Source: Flagellimonas olearia (GTDB lineage: Bacteria > Bacteroidota > Bacteroidia > Flavobacteriales > Flavobacteriaceae). From it: 64,000 nucleotides of DNA. Under the pieces are notes generated by a model, which saw only the letters and a program-made list of their open reading frames with translations, ran no database searches and was not told the origin of the DNA. Made by a program: the position numbers and the translations under genes. The stretch lies in the NCBI RefSeq assembly GCF_009184425.1, contig NZ_WELG01000001.1, positions 2,045,870 to 2,109,869 on the forward strand, given 5' to 3'. Positions 51,937 through 60,903 of this stretch are shown in pieces; position 1 is the first letter of the stretch, and every line of letters starts with the position of its first letter.

Positions 51937-53487
51937 CTACCACCAGATGGCGTATAGGAAGGCAAGGATTCCGATAATGATGAAGGTGGATATGTTAAAG
52001 GCCCTTGAAGTCTTAAAAAGTTCTGGATTGATGGAAATCGCCTTTTTATCCCCTTCCTTATTCTCCACCAATGAAATGATCACCAATACCGCTGTAAGCA
52101 CTAAAAAGCTCACTCCCATGCGATCCATGAAAGGGAAATCAGGAAACGCATACTTGATAACAATGGAAAGGGGAATGGAGAACACTATGGTCCAAAAAGC
52201 ACCATTGGCGGAGGCCTTCTTCCAAAACATCCCAAACAAGAACACCACCACGACCCCAGGACTTATAAAACCGGTATATTCCTGTATGTATTGAAACGCT
52301 TGGTCCAATCCACCCAGCATCGGGGCAACGATCACCCCCAAGAGCAGTGACAGACCTGCAAATGCCTTTCCGATGAAAACGAGTTTTTTGCTCGACTCTT
52401 CCTTGAACAACGGTTTGTAGATGTCCAAGGTGAAAATGGTGGTGGCACTGTTGACCATGGAACTTAGGGAAGACCCAATAGCTGAAATCAAGGCGGCAAA
52501 CGCCAACCCTTTGAGCCCGGTTCCTACATAGTTTTTCAACACCCAAGGATAGGCCTCATCGGGCAGATCCAAATCGGCACCCAAGACATAGGCCGCTATA
52601 CCGGGCACCACCACAATGATGGGCAACAAAATCTTCAGGAAGGCGGCAAAAATGGTTCCTTTCTGCGCTTCCTTGATGTTCTTGGCCCCCAAAGAGCGTT
52701 GGATGATGTACTGATTGGTTCCCCAGTAATACAAGTTCGCCACCCATAACCCGCCAACCAACACACTGATTCCTGGCAGGTTTTTATACTCGGGATGGCC
52801 TTTATCCAAAATCATGTCGAATTTCTCCGGGGCCTTCTCGATCAACGTCATAAAGCCGTTAAGGAAATCCCCTCCCAAGGCCTCAAGGACCAAAATACTG
52901 GAAACCAAGCCCCCAAACACCAACACGACCACTTGGATCACATCGGTCCATACCACAGCCTTTAAGCCCCCAAAAATGGAGAATGTCGCCGCGAACAGTG
53001 CCAACCCTATTACCCCATACAGCATATCGATATCCAATATGGTCTTCAGGGCCAAACTACCCAGGTAGAGTACCGAAGTAATGTTCACGAACACAAAGAG
53101 CAACACCCAAAACACCGCCATGGTACTTTTGACACGCTTATCAAAACGTCGCTCCAAAAACTGGGGCATGGTGTATATGTTGTTTTTCAAGAAAATGGGC
53201 AGGAAGAACTTGGCCACAATGATGAGGGTCAAGGCCGCCATCAATTCATAGGAGGCAATCGCCATACCCACCACATAGCCCGATCCGGACATTCCTATAA
53301 ATTGCTCCGCAGAAATATTGGAGGCAATCAAAGACCCTCCAATGGCCCACCATGGAAGGGATTTCCCTGCCAAAAAATATTCTTGTTCGTTCCGGTTTCT
53401 ATTCTTGACCGAAATCCAAATACCTATACTGGCCAATATGACCAAGTATCCGATAAAAACAATGAAATCCAGTTTGGCAAAATCCAT
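51937..53487 (-). CDS. Sodium/sugar symporter (SSS family, SGLT type)
   Basis: 516 residues with about 14 helices. The SSS signatures are present: LPWWAIGGSLIASNISAEQF near the start and FAALISAIGSSLSSMVNSAT in helix 8, where the sodium-site Ser/Thr lie. The protein belongs to the Na+/glucose-galactose branch by overall pattern. The palindrome 48 bp upstream, shared with galK and GH2-galM, suggests galactose as substrate. Single gene on the minus strand. Confidence 0.93.
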   Translation of the reverse strand: MDFAKLDFIVFIGYLVILASIGIWISVKNRNRNEQEYFLAGKSLPWWAIGGSLIASNISAEQFIGMSGSGYVVGMAIASYELMAALTLIIVAKFFLPIFLKNNIYTMPQFLERRFDKRVKSTMAVFWVLLFVFVNITSVLYLGSLALKTILDIDMLYGVIGLALFAATFSIFGGLKAVVWTDVIQVVVLVFGGLVSSILVLEALGGDFLNGFMTLIEKAPEKFDMILDKGHPEYKNLPGISVLVGGLWVANLYYWGTNQYIIQRSLGAKNIKEAQKGTIFAAFLKILLPIIVVVPGIAAYVLGADLDLPDEAYPWVLKNYVGTGLKGLAFAALISAIGSSLSSMVNSATTIFTLDIYKPLFKEESSKKLVFIGKAFAGLSLLLGVIVAPMLGGLDQAFQYIQEYTGFISPGVVVVFLFGMFWKKASANGAFWTIVFSIPLSIVIKYAFPDFPFMDRMGVSFLVLTAVLVIISLVENKEGDKKAISINPELFKTSRAFNISTFIIIGILAFLYAIWW

Positions 53488-53535
53488 AATTTCAAATTAT
53501 CTCCGAAGGGAATGTTTGGCTTCCAATATAGAAAT

Positions 53536-53560
53536 AATAAATGTAAAACAAACTTTTATT
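53536..53560. promoter_or_regulatory. Galactose-type operator, copy 2 (SSS transporter)
   Basis: AATAAATGT (53536-53544), 7 bases, ACTTTTATT (53552-53560). One mismatch from a perfect inverted repeat. It lies 48 bp upstream of the transporter start and just before the 3' end of the Nudix regulator gene. Confidence 0.8.
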
Positions 53561-53578
53561 ATTTCAATTCATTGACAT

Positions 53579-54292
53579 TTAGAATTTTATCACCTCCTTT
53601 ATACTTTCAAAATCCCCTGTCTGGGTTGGAAACTGTTTCAGATTTTCTTTTTTGAAACGATATAGGTAAGCTCCTTTTTTGGAAGCCGATTTGTCCTTTT
53701 TGCCCGTTCTTTCCAAAATATGAAGGGATAGCATCTTTTTTCTGAAGTTGCCCGGGTCAAAAGCTGTTCGGTATATACTTTCGTAAAGCGTTTGCAATTG
53801 TTGGATCGTAAAATATTCTGGAAGAAGCTCAAAGCCCAACGGATTGTATCGCGCACTAGACCGCAGACTTCTGATGGCATCATCCACCATTTGGCCATGA
53901 TCCAAGATCAAATCCGGTATCTGGTCAAAATCAAACCACCTGGCATCATGGTTTTCCAAAGATTGAAGGTTGAACTCATCAATCCGAATCAAACTGTAAT
54001 AGGCCACGGAAACCACGCGCTCCAAGGGATCCCTATCCACCAGACCGTAGGTTCTTAGCTGTTTCAGGAAAACATTCTTGAGACCAGACAACCTGTACAG
54101 TATGTCTTTGGCACTCTGGTCCAAGGATACATCATTATCTATCAGTTCCCCTATCAAGGACCAAGACCCTTTAAGCGGGTCCGTTTTACGCCGAAACAAT
54201 AAAAGCTTCAAATCTTTGGAATCAAAACCAAATATGATACAATCCACAGCGATTGCAATACTTTGTTCGGGTCTATACTTATGTATGGTCAA
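53579..54292 (-). CDS. Nudix-related transcriptional regulator (AraR/NrtR type), predicted galactose regulator
   Basis: 237 residues from a TTG at 54292. The frame stays open to 54625 but would cover the operator and the galK start, and no ATG fits. The N-terminal 140 residues have a Nudix fold (SIAIAVDCIIFGFD, KLLLFRRKTDPLKGSWSL), but the catalytic box is lost (no REx2EE; instead AKDILYRLSGL), so it binds a ligand rather than hydrolysing it. The C-terminal 85 residues are a winged helix (FTIQQLQTLYESIYRTAF, then NFRKKMLSL). Bacteroidetes use such proteins as sugar-responsive repressors (AraR). Position between galK-galT and the transporter, and three shared palindromes, point to galactose. 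Confidence 0.85.
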   Translation of the reverse strand: MTIHKYRPEQSIAIAVDCIIFGFDSKDLKLLLFRRKTDPLKGSWSLIGELIDNDVSLDQSAKDILYRLSGLKNVFLKQLRTYGLVDRDPLERVVSVAYYSLIRIDEFNLQSLENHDARWFDFDQIPDLILDHGQMVDDAIRSLRSSARYNPLGFELLPEYFTIQQLQTLYESIYRTAFDPGNFRKKMLSLHILERTGKKDKSASKKGAYLYRFKKENLKQFPTQTGDFESIKEVIKF

Positions 54293-54323
54293 GATATGTA
54301 TGGATAGGTTGATAAAATGTTTC

Positions 54324-54331
54324 CAAATATA
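54324..54331 (-). promoter_or_regulatory. Candidate -7 box of the Nudix regulator gene
   Basis: TATATTTG on the minus strand fits TAnnTTTG and would start RNA about 25 nt before the TTG at 54292. This supports the chosen start. No clear -33 box. Confidence 0.45.
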
Positions 54332-54413
54332 CCAAAATGAATCATTTACCTTTTTTAAATATAAGCACTTTGTTCCATCAATGGCATTCAATTTTTCTTC
54401 GATTGGCCCAAAA

Positions 54414-54440
54414 AAATAAAAGTTTTTTTTACTTTTATTT
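54414..54440. promoter_or_regulatory. Galactose-type operator, copy 3 (regulator/galK)
   Basis: AAATAAAAGT (54414-54423), seven T, ACTTTTATTT (54431-54440): perfect 10-bp arms. The right arm overlaps TATTTTG, a near-consensus -7 box for galK, 14 bp before its ATG, as expected of a repressor site. Confidence 0.88.
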
Positions 54441-54454
54441 TGTATCATTGCACC

Positions 54455-55606
54455 ATGGATAGTATTATGGCCCAGACCTTGAATGAAATAGTGGTTGATT
54501 CTCCAGGTAGAATCAATTTGATTGGCGGCCATACGGATTACAACAATGGCTACGTCCTTCCAGCTGCGATAGACCGAAAAATTGCTTTCAGGCTCAAGAA
54601 AAATGGTTCTGCCCAAATGTGCCACATCCAGAGCAAGGGATATGGGACGCCTTTACGCCTTAACTTGCAAAAGGTTGAAAAAAGCTCTGTTGAATGGGAA
54701 AACTATCTATTAGGGGTCATTGCGGGAATACAAAAACTTGGACATTCCCTTGAAGGATTTGATTGCGAGATCGAGAGCGATCTTCCCATTGGATCGGGAT
54801 TGAGTTCTTCGGCTGCTTTGGAATGTGGGCTTGCTTCCGGACTCAATGCCTTATTTGAACTAGGGCTTTCAAAATTGGAGATCATTACCCTTTCCAGACG
54901 GGCCGAGCATGAGTTTGTGGGAACCAAGTGCGGTATCATGGACCAATTTTCATCGGTCTATGGAAAATCCGATCACTTTATCTTTTTGGATTGCTCCAAC
55001 CTACATCATACGTATGTCCCTGCATCCATGGGTCCCTATGAGTTGCTGCTGTTGAACACCAATATATCGCACCAGCTTTCAGACGGACAGTACAATTCTA
55101 GACAGGATGAGTGCTTTGAGGCCGTTGCCCAAATACAAAAACAGCATCCCCTCATTACATCCCTTCGGGATGTTGACTTGGACCTATTGAGTTCGTGCAA
55201 AGCTTTGTTGACCGATATCCAATACCAAAGGGCCTTATTCATTGTCCAGGAAAACCAAAGGGTAGTGGATGCTGCCGAGGCCTTAAAATCAAAAGACATA
55301 GAGCAATTGGGCAGCTTATTGTATACCTGCCATGAGGGACTCAGGGATCTTTACGACATCAGCTGTCCCGAACTGAACTTTTTGGTGGACTACGCCAAAG
55401 AACAAAGTTATGTGGCGGGTGCCCGGATGGTGGGCGGCGGATTTGGCGGCTGCACCATCCATTTGGTGCACGGAAATCACATGGAAAGTTATATCAAAGA
55501 AATCTCGGAAGCCTACAAAAGGGAGTTTGGCATAGACCTAGGCGCCTTCCCCGTACGTACAAGCAATGGCACAACCCTCAGAAAACTTTCCGATGCAGCT
55601 CTATGA
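54455..55606 (+). CDS. galK: Galactokinase
   Basis: 383 residues from the ATG at 54455. GHMP kinase: the substrate signature DSPGRINLIGGHTDYNNGY (Gal recognition), the ATP loop LPIGSGLSSSAALE, and GARMVGGGFGGC. It phosphorylates galactose at C1 with ATP, the first committed step of the Leloir pathway. galT overlaps its 3' end by 14 bp, so both are made from one transcript controlled by the palindrome just upstream. Confidence 0.97.
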   Translation: MDSIMAQTLNEIVVDSPGRINLIGGHTDYNNGYVLPAAIDRKIAFRLKKNGSAQMCHIQSKGYGTPLRLNLQKVEKSSVEWENYLLGVIAGIQKLGHSLEGFDCEIESDLPIGSGLSSSAALECGLASGLNALFELGLSKLEIITLSRRAEHEFVGTKCGIMDQFSSVYGKSDHFIFLDCSNLHHTYVPASMGPYELLLLNTNISHQLSDGQYNSRQDECFEAVAQIQKQHPLITSLRDVDLDLLSSCKALLTDIQYQRALFIVQENQRVVDAAEALKSKDIEQLGSLLYTCHEGLRDLYDISCPELNFLVDYAKEQSYVAGARMVGGGFGGCTIHLVHGNHMESYIKEISEAYKREFGIDLGAFPVRTSNGTTLRKLSDAAL

Positions 55607-56627
55607 AAAACCCCATTACCGATTAAACATTCTTACCAACGAATGGGTCTTGGTATCGCCACAACGGACCAAACGCCCATGGCAAGGCAAGAGTGAAAAG
55701 GCCGTTGTTATACCTCAAAAGTCTTACGACCCTTCTTGCTACCTATGCCCAGGAAATGTTAGGGCCAGTGATGCCGCCAATCCAGAATACACCGAGCCGT
55801 ATTCCTTTGTCAATGATTTTGCCGCTTTGTTGCCCGATGTGCCCCATGAGGTATTCAAAGAAGGGTTGACCCAAGCCAAGAGTGAAAGTGGTATTTGTAA
55901 AGTGGTATGTTTTTCACCTGACCATTCCCTTACCTTACCCTTGATGAAAGTGGAAGACATTGGGAAGGTCATCACCCTATGGCAAAAGGAGTATGATGAA
56001 CTGGGAAAACTCCCCGATATCAATCATGTATTGATCTTTGAAAACAAAGGTGAGCTCATGGGGTGCAGCAATCCCCATCCACACGGGCAGATATGGGCAC
56101 AGCAATCTATTCCCACCGAAGTCCTTAAAAAAAATAATGCCTTTACCTCTTATTGGGAGCAACATCAAAAAACCGTACTGTCCGACTACATATCGCAAGA
56201 AATTGAAGCAGGGGAGCGCATCGTTGTTCAAAACGACCATTTTGTTGGGCTGGTGCCCTATTGGGCAGTCTGGCCTTATGAAATCATGATTGTTCCTTTG
56301 GAATCCCTGCCTGACATATCCCAATTGGATGATGCCCAAAGAAACTCCTTTGCCCAAATCATCAAAAAGGTGACAACCATCTATGACAACCTTTTTGAAA
56401 CCAGTTTTCCCTATTCGGCAGGGATCAATCAAGCCCCAACCGATGGGCAAGATCACCCAGAGTGGCACTTCCATATGTCTTTTTACCCCCCTTTATTGCG
56501 GTCGGCCACCGTAAAGAAATTTATGGTAGGCTACGAAATGTTTGCGAATCCCCAACGCGATATTACCGCGGAACAAGCGGCAGATATTCTCCGTAAACTG
56601 CCACGAACCCATTTCACCAAAGCATAG
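55593..56627 (+). CDS. galT: UDP-glucose--hexose-1-phosphate uridylyltransferase
   Basis: 344 residues from the ATG at 55593 (MQLYEKPHYR); an earlier in-frame ATG at 55566 would overlap galK by 41 bp. It has zinc Cys pair CYLCPGN, the nucleophile motif SNPHPHGQIWAQ with catalytic His, and a late HPEWHFHMSFYPP. It exchanges UMP between UDP-glucose and galactose-1-phosphate. The epimerase galE that completes the pathway is not in the window. Confidence 0.97.
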   Translation: MQLYEKPHYRLNILTNEWVLVSPQRTKRPWQGKSEKAVVIPQKSYDPSCYLCPGNVRASDAANPEYTEPYSFVNDFAALLPDVPHEVFKEGLTQAKSESGICKVVCFSPDHSLTLPLMKVEDIGKVITLWQKEYDELGKLPDINHVLIFENKGELMGCSNPHPHGQIWAQQSIPTEVLKKNNAFTSYWEQHQKTVLSDYISQEIEAGERIVVQNDHFVGLVPYWAVWPYEIMIVPLESLPDISQLDDAQRNSFAQIIKKVTTIYDNLFETSFPYSAGINQAPTDGQDHPEWHFHMSFYPPLLRSATVKKFMVGYEMFANPQRDITAEQAADILRKLPRTHFTKA

Positions 56628-56695
56628 ACGCTACGTTTGACGCTTTCCAAAAGATTACTATCTTGTTGGTGACCGAAGTATTTGCCCGCGAACAA

Positions 56696-57079
56696 ATGCG
56701 AAACGCCAAGCGATACATAGTGAAAAAGATTTTTACATATGGCCTATTGATTTTCGGAGCGACCATCTTGATTGGACTGGTACTGCGGGGAAACGTAGTC
56801 CAGGAATCCTTCGAACCGGATAGATGGAAAAATTGGGTGGAGTCCGAATCAGAACCTTCTTTACGCTGGAATATGATGAACAGTCTGCGAGAGAAACACC
56901 CGTTAAAAGGAATGACAAAAACTGAAGTCCTTGAGTTATTGGGTGAACCCGAATCTAAGACGGAAAATGAGTTTAACTACTATTTAGGAGCTTCAAAACG
57001 GGGAATCAGCACGGGCAGACTTACCATTCTCTTTGATGATAACAACAGAGTCTCCGACTTTTCGGTTTGGGACGGATAA
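56696..57079 (+). CDS. Small membrane-anchored protein with a BamE/SmpA-like tail
   Basis: 127 residues from the ATG at 56696. One membrane helix (about 10-30) is followed by LKGMTKTEVLELLGEPES, a motif seen in BamE/OmlA-type lipoprotein folds, and two beta strands (GRLTILFDDNNRVSDFSVW). There is no lipobox, so it is not BamE itself. It is read after galT on the same strand but about 70 bp away. Function unknown. Confidence 0.7.
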   Translation: MRNAKRYIVKKIFTYGLLIFGATILIGLVLRGNVVQESFEPDRWKNWVESESEPSLRWNMMNSLREKHPLKGMTKTEVLELLGEPESKTENEFNYYLGASKRGISTGRLTILFDDNNRVSDFSVWDG

Positions 57080-57088
57080 ACAGATATT

Positions 57089-57244
57089 ATGGTTTATACA
57101 GAAGAAACAAAAGACAATGAGTTGTATGTGTACATGAACGGGAAGCTCATTTACAAAAAATGGCTGAACACAGGGCAATCCAAAATATTTGATGTAATGG
57201 CCTACGACAAATACACCCTCAAATCAATACAGGAAAAGGAATAA
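57089..57244 (+). CDS. Possible small ORF, 51 residues
   Basis: ATG at 57089, stop TAA at 57242-57244. The product is charged and Tyr/Lys-rich (VYTEETKDNELYVYMNGKL, then QSKIFDVMAYDKYTLKS). It starts 9 bp after the preceding gene ends, in an operon-like position, and fills almost all of the gap before the next gene. No family is recognised. It is short and may not be translated. Confidence 0.4.
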   Translation: MVYTEETKDNELYVYMNGKLIYKKWLNTGQSKIFDVMAYDKYTLKSIQEKE

Positions 57245-57279
57245 AATCCACCTCAAAAAACCAACCAACGAAAAACCAC

Positions 57280-58509
57280 ATGAATAAAAAGACAACCCCT
57301 ACTACCAGCATATTACTGTTCATTATAGCAGGTGTGTTCCTATTGAGCTGCCAAGACAACAAACCCCTTACACTTACCATTTACCCCTTGCCCATTGATG
57401 CCACTATACAGGGTGATATTCTTAAAGGGCCATCCGTATTGAACGATCCAGATAGATTTGTGTGGGGTGGAAGTGCCCTCAAAGGAGACGATGGAAAATA
57501 CCACATGCTATACAGTACTTGGGAGTCTGGGGATTCCGTTCCTAAATTCGGGGATTCATGGGTGCTCCATTCCAAAATTGCCTATGCGGTCTCCGACTAT
57601 CCAGACAGGGATTTTAAATTCCAAAAAATCGTGATGCGCGGAAGGGCCCTTGAAGGCGACTCATTGGCCTGGGACGCTCAAATGGTACACAATCCGCACC
57701 TAAAAAGATTCAATGGAACCTATTACCTGTATTATATCGGCTCTAAAGATCCAGGTCCACAGCCACCGGGTTCAAAAGGAGAAAATGTAAACAAGAGAAA
57801 TAGGGTACAGCAATCCCAAAAAATCGGGGTCATTGCATTTAATAGTTTTGAAGATTTGATATCGGGCAACTTTGAAAGACCGGACCAACCTCTTTTGTCA
57901 CCGAGAACCCGGGTAAAAAGCAGTGACGTTGTAGACCCTTCCCCAGAAGGTACCCAAGCCAAGCCCGATAATATTATTGTTGTCAATCCAGCCGTGGTCC
58001 AACGACCTTCAGATGGAAAATTCCTGTTGTTTTTCAAAGGAAATCTCTATGAACCCCGCTGGAAAGGGGTCCATGGTGTTGCCACCTCCGACTCCCCAAT
58101 GGGTCCCTTTGTCCCTTCCGATGATTTTGTTTTTGACATTAAGGATAAAAATGGCAAAATAAGCTCTGCGGAGGACCCTTATGTCTGGTATCACCAAAAA
58201 CATAAAAGGTTTTATGCCGTCTTTAAGGACTTCACCGGAAACATTACGGGCAAAGAACCTGGATTGGCCGTACTTGAATCCTTGGATGGTATGGATTGGA
58301 CCAAGCCGGAGTCGTCCTTTTTCATGGCCAAGGAAGTCATCTTAAAGAATTCTGACACCATTAAGGTACATCACTTGGAGCGACCACAGCTCCTACTGGA
58401 TGATATGGGGAACCCGTTGGTCCTGTACGGCGCCTGTTCCCTTATAAACGTGGGGCCAAGACAGGATGGCTCATCGTTCAACGTACAGATTCCCATAAAG
58501 ACGGATTAA
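57280..58509 (+). CDS. Beta-propeller glycosidase-like lipoprotein
   Basis: 409 residues. Lipoprotein signal (lipobox FLLSC). The remainder has the strand pattern and short Asp/Glu-containing turns of five-bladed beta-propeller glycosidases (GH43, GH117, GH130): FVWGGSALKGDDGKYHMLYS, WDAQMVHNPHLKRFNGTYYL, NPAVVQRPSDGKFLLFFKG and EDPYVWYHQKHKRFYAVFK. The family cannot be fixed. It is probably a cell-surface enzyme acting on a marine or plant polysaccharide. Confidence 0.8.
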   Translation: MNKKTTPTTSILLFIIAGVFLLSCQDNKPLTLTIYPLPIDATIQGDILKGPSVLNDPDRFVWGGSALKGDDGKYHMLYSTWESGDSVPKFGDSWVLHSKIAYAVSDYPDRDFKFQKIVMRGRALEGDSLAWDAQMVHNPHLKRFNGTYYLYYIGSKDPGPQPPGSKGENVNKRNRVQQSQKIGVIAFNSFEDLISGNFERPDQPLLSPRTRVKSSDVVDPSPEGTQAKPDNIIVVNPAVVQRPSDGKFLLFFKGNLYEPRWKGVHGVATSDSPMGPFVPSDDFVFDIKDKNGKISSAEDPYVWYHQKHKRFYAVFKDFTGNITGKEPGLAVLESLDGMDWTKPESSFFMAKEVILKNSDTIKVHHLERPQLLLDDMGNPLVLYGACSLINVGPRQDGSSFNVQIPIKTD

Positions 58510-58518
58510 CCCCAGAAA

Positions 58519-59808
58519 ATGAAAGATACCTCTAAAATAAGTCTCAAAGATGCCATTTCCATAGGAATTGGCGGAATGGTAGGTGGGGGCATATTTGCCG
58601 TATTGGGCTTGGCCGCTTCCTTGGCCAAAGGCGGCACCCCAGTAGCGTTTTTGTTTGCCGGGATTCTAGCCCTCCTTACTTCATACAGCTACGTGAAGCT
58701 ATCCAAAAAATATCCCGATCGTGGCGGAACCGTAAAATTTATCAACCAAGGGTTCGGGAAAACCATCTTTAGTGGGGCCATAAACAATTTATTATGGGTA
58801 AGTTATATTGTAATGCTCTCTTTGTACGCCTCTGCCTTTGGCTCCTACGCACCCAATCTATGGGAAATCACCGCAAACAAAACTGTGGATTTCCATATTT
58901 ATGCAAGTGCCATCATTCTTTTGGCCACGGGCATCAACTATTATAGTATTGCAGTGGTGGGCAAGATTGAATCCTATGCCGTGATCATTAAACTCATCAT
59001 TCTTCTTGGATTCATCGGTATTGGGGCCTACGGGCTTATGGGAAACCCCAATCTAGATCAATTGGCCTTGGAAAACTGGGAAACCCCTATAAAATTGTTC
59101 GCAGGCGGAATGGTCATTTTTGTGGCGTATGAGGGGTTTGAATTGATTGCGAATGCCGCCCCGGACATAGAAAACCCTGAAAAGAACATCCCAAGAGCCT
59201 ATTACTTCTCTGTAATTTTTGTGATACTGCTTTATATTGTGATAGCCATGGTCACCGTTGGGTCACTTCCATTTGAACAAATCGCAAAGGCAGAAGACTA
59301 TGTATTGGCGGAAGCGGCCAAACCCATGCTGGGACAGCTTGGATTCACCATCATCACCATTGCGGCCCTGATTTCCACGTTTTCAGCGATAAACGCCTCA
59401 TTGTATGGAGGCAGCAAGGTGAATTATGAGATTGCGGAAGATGATGAATTACCCCACCACTTTTTGTCCAAACTCTGGGGGCAGCCCATTGGTCTGTTGA
59501 TTACCGCAGTGACCACATTGATTCTAGTAAATATTCTTCAACTTGAAAGTATCTCCACTGCCGGTAGTGTAGGGTTCATCCTCATTTTCGGTATTGTGAA
59601 TTTTGTATGCTTTAAACTGTCCCATGAATTACAGGCCAATAAAGTAATCCCCATATCGGGCTTTGTGCTTTGCCTTGCAGCCTTGATCATTCTCATTCAT
59701 CAGCAGCTGCAATCCAACCTAACAGGAGTATTGGTTAGCATGGCCATTATTCTATTTTGCCTTTTGGTTGAATGGATCTATAAAAAAAGAAGGGAAGACA
59801 ACCATTAA
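58519..59808 (+). CDS. APC-family amino acid permease
   Basis: 429 residues with 12 predicted helices. The first helix has GIGGMVGGGIFAVLGLAAS, the glycine-rich substrate-binding kink of the APC superfamily; later YEGFELIANAAPDIENPEKN is typical. The substrate is not inferable. It begins 9 bp after the propeller gene and ends 12 bp before the MscS gene, so these three may share a transcript. Confidence 0.92.
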   Translation: MKDTSKISLKDAISIGIGGMVGGGIFAVLGLAASLAKGGTPVAFLFAGILALLTSYSYVKLSKKYPDRGGTVKFINQGFGKTIFSGAINNLLWVSYIVMLSLYASAFGSYAPNLWEITANKTVDFHIYASAIILLATGINYYSIAVVGKIESYAVIIKLIILLGFIGIGAYGLMGNPNLDQLALENWETPIKLFAGGMVIFVAYEGFELIANAAPDIENPEKNIPRAYYFSVIFVILLYIVIAMVTVGSLPFEQIAKAEDYVLAEAAKPMLGQLGFTIITIAALISTFSAINASLYGGSKVNYEIAEDDELPHHFLSKLWGQPIGLLITAVTTLILVNILQLESISTAGSVGFILIFGIVNFVCFKLSHELQANKVIPISGFVLCLAALIILIHQQLQSNLTGVLVSMAIILFCLLVEWIYKKRREDNH

Positions 59809-59820
59809 CACAAGTCGAGT

Positions 59821-60711
59821 ATGGAAAAAATGATAGAAAACATACGACAAGTCTGGCTCGAGTTTCACCAAAACGTAATTGACCATATTCCCAAAGTGGT
59901 CCTGGCCATCATAGTGATTATCCTTTTTGCCGTTATAGCCAATATCATTAAAAATCTGTGCATTAAAATTTATAAAAGGGTCTTCAGAAAAAACTATTTG
60001 AACATAGAACGCATAATCGCATCAATGTTTTATGTGCTTTTTTTTGCAATTGGTATTTTTTTGGCACTACATATCCTAGGACTTGATAAGCCTCTTGAAA
60101 AAATGCTGGCTGGAGCCGGAATTATTGGAATCATTGCTGGGTTTGCACTTAAGGACATTGCTTCCAACATGTTTTCTGGGCTTTTAGTGGATGTCCAGCG
60201 CCCCTATAAGGTGGGAGATTGGGTAGAAATAGATGGAAAATACGGTGTGGTCATGGATATCAGTTGGCTCACCACAAAAATCAAAACAGTACCTGGACAA
60301 GAGGTTTTCGTTCCCAATCAGATCATCTATAATGGAACCTTTACAAATTTCTCAACCTGGGGCAAAAGACGGATCATTTTAGAAAGCGGTGTTTCTTATG
60401 GGGATGATTTGAACCATGTTAGGGCTGTAGCCTTGGACGAAGTAAAAAAAATTGATGAACTACTCCCAGAAGAAGGTATTGATTTCTATTTTACCAAAAT
60501 AGACAGTTCTACCTACAACTTTATGCTTCGGTATTGGGTAAAGTTTGAATCCAATGATGATTTCTGTAAAGGAATGAGTGATGTCATCATGCGAATAAAA
60601 AATCGATTTGAACAAGAGAACATTTCAATAGCCTACCCCGTAACTACTTTGGATTTTGGAGTTAAGGGTGGAGTATCCCTATTTGATAAGGGCATTAATG
60701 TAAAGACATAA
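59821..60711 (+). CDS. Small-conductance mechanosensitive channel (MscS family)
   Basis: 296 residues. Three membrane helices, the third being the pore (KMLAGAGIIGIIAGFALKDI), then the beta domain (PYKVGDWVEIDGKYGVVMDI, VFVPNQIIYNGTFTNFS) and the C-terminal alpha/beta cage. It releases solutes on sudden osmotic downshift. A bidirectional terminator follows, with tRNA-Val behind it. Confidence 0.94.
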   Translation: MEKMIENIRQVWLEFHQNVIDHIPKVVLAIIVIILFAVIANIIKNLCIKIYKRVFRKNYLNIERIIASMFYVLFFAIGIFLALHILGLDKPLEKMLAGAGIIGIIAGFALKDIASNMFSGLLVDVQRPYKVGDWVEIDGKYGVVMDISWLTTKIKTVPGQEVFVPNQIIYNGTFTNFSTWGKRRIILESGVSYGDDLNHVRAVALDEVKKIDELLPEEGIDFYFTKIDSSTYNFMLRYWVKFESNDDFCKGMSDVIMRIKNRFEQENISIAYPVTTLDFGVKGGVSLFDKGINVKT

Positions 60712-60745
60712 AAAAAGGTTGCATCTATTAAGATACAACCTTTTT
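60712..60745. terminator. Bidirectional terminator between mscS and tRNA-Val
   Basis: AAAAAGGTTGCATCT pairs with AGATACAACCTTTTT (one mismatch) around ATTA, with A/T runs on both sides. It ends both the MscS transcript and the tRNA-Val(TAC) transcript. Confidence 0.85.
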
Positions 60746-60754
60746 GTTTTGATG

Positions 60755-60829
60755 TGGGCCCTACTGGATTCGAACCAGTGACCCCCTGCTTGTAAGGCAG
60801 GTGCTCTGAACCAACTGAGCTAAGAGCCC
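60755..60829 (-). tRNA. tRNA-Val (anticodon TAC)
   Basis: 75 nt on the minus strand. Acceptor GGGCTCT/AGGGCCC (one G-U pair), D-arm GCTC...GAGC, anticodon stem CCTGC/GCAGG with loop CTTACAA (anticodon TAC), T-arm ACTGG-TTCGAAT-CCAGT, discriminator A; CCA is not encoded. The D-arm and T-arm are nearly the same as in tRNA-Val(GAC) at 42316. Confidence 0.96.
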
Positions 60830-60903
60830 CACTCATTTCCCTAATTGGGAGTGCAAATATAGCACCATTTTTTTTATACAAACAAGAATAATCAGAAAAA
60901 AAA

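Noticed and set aside
54293..54625. Upstream extension of the Nudix regulator frame
   Set aside because: It would read through the operator and the galK start, and the translated part has no family features.
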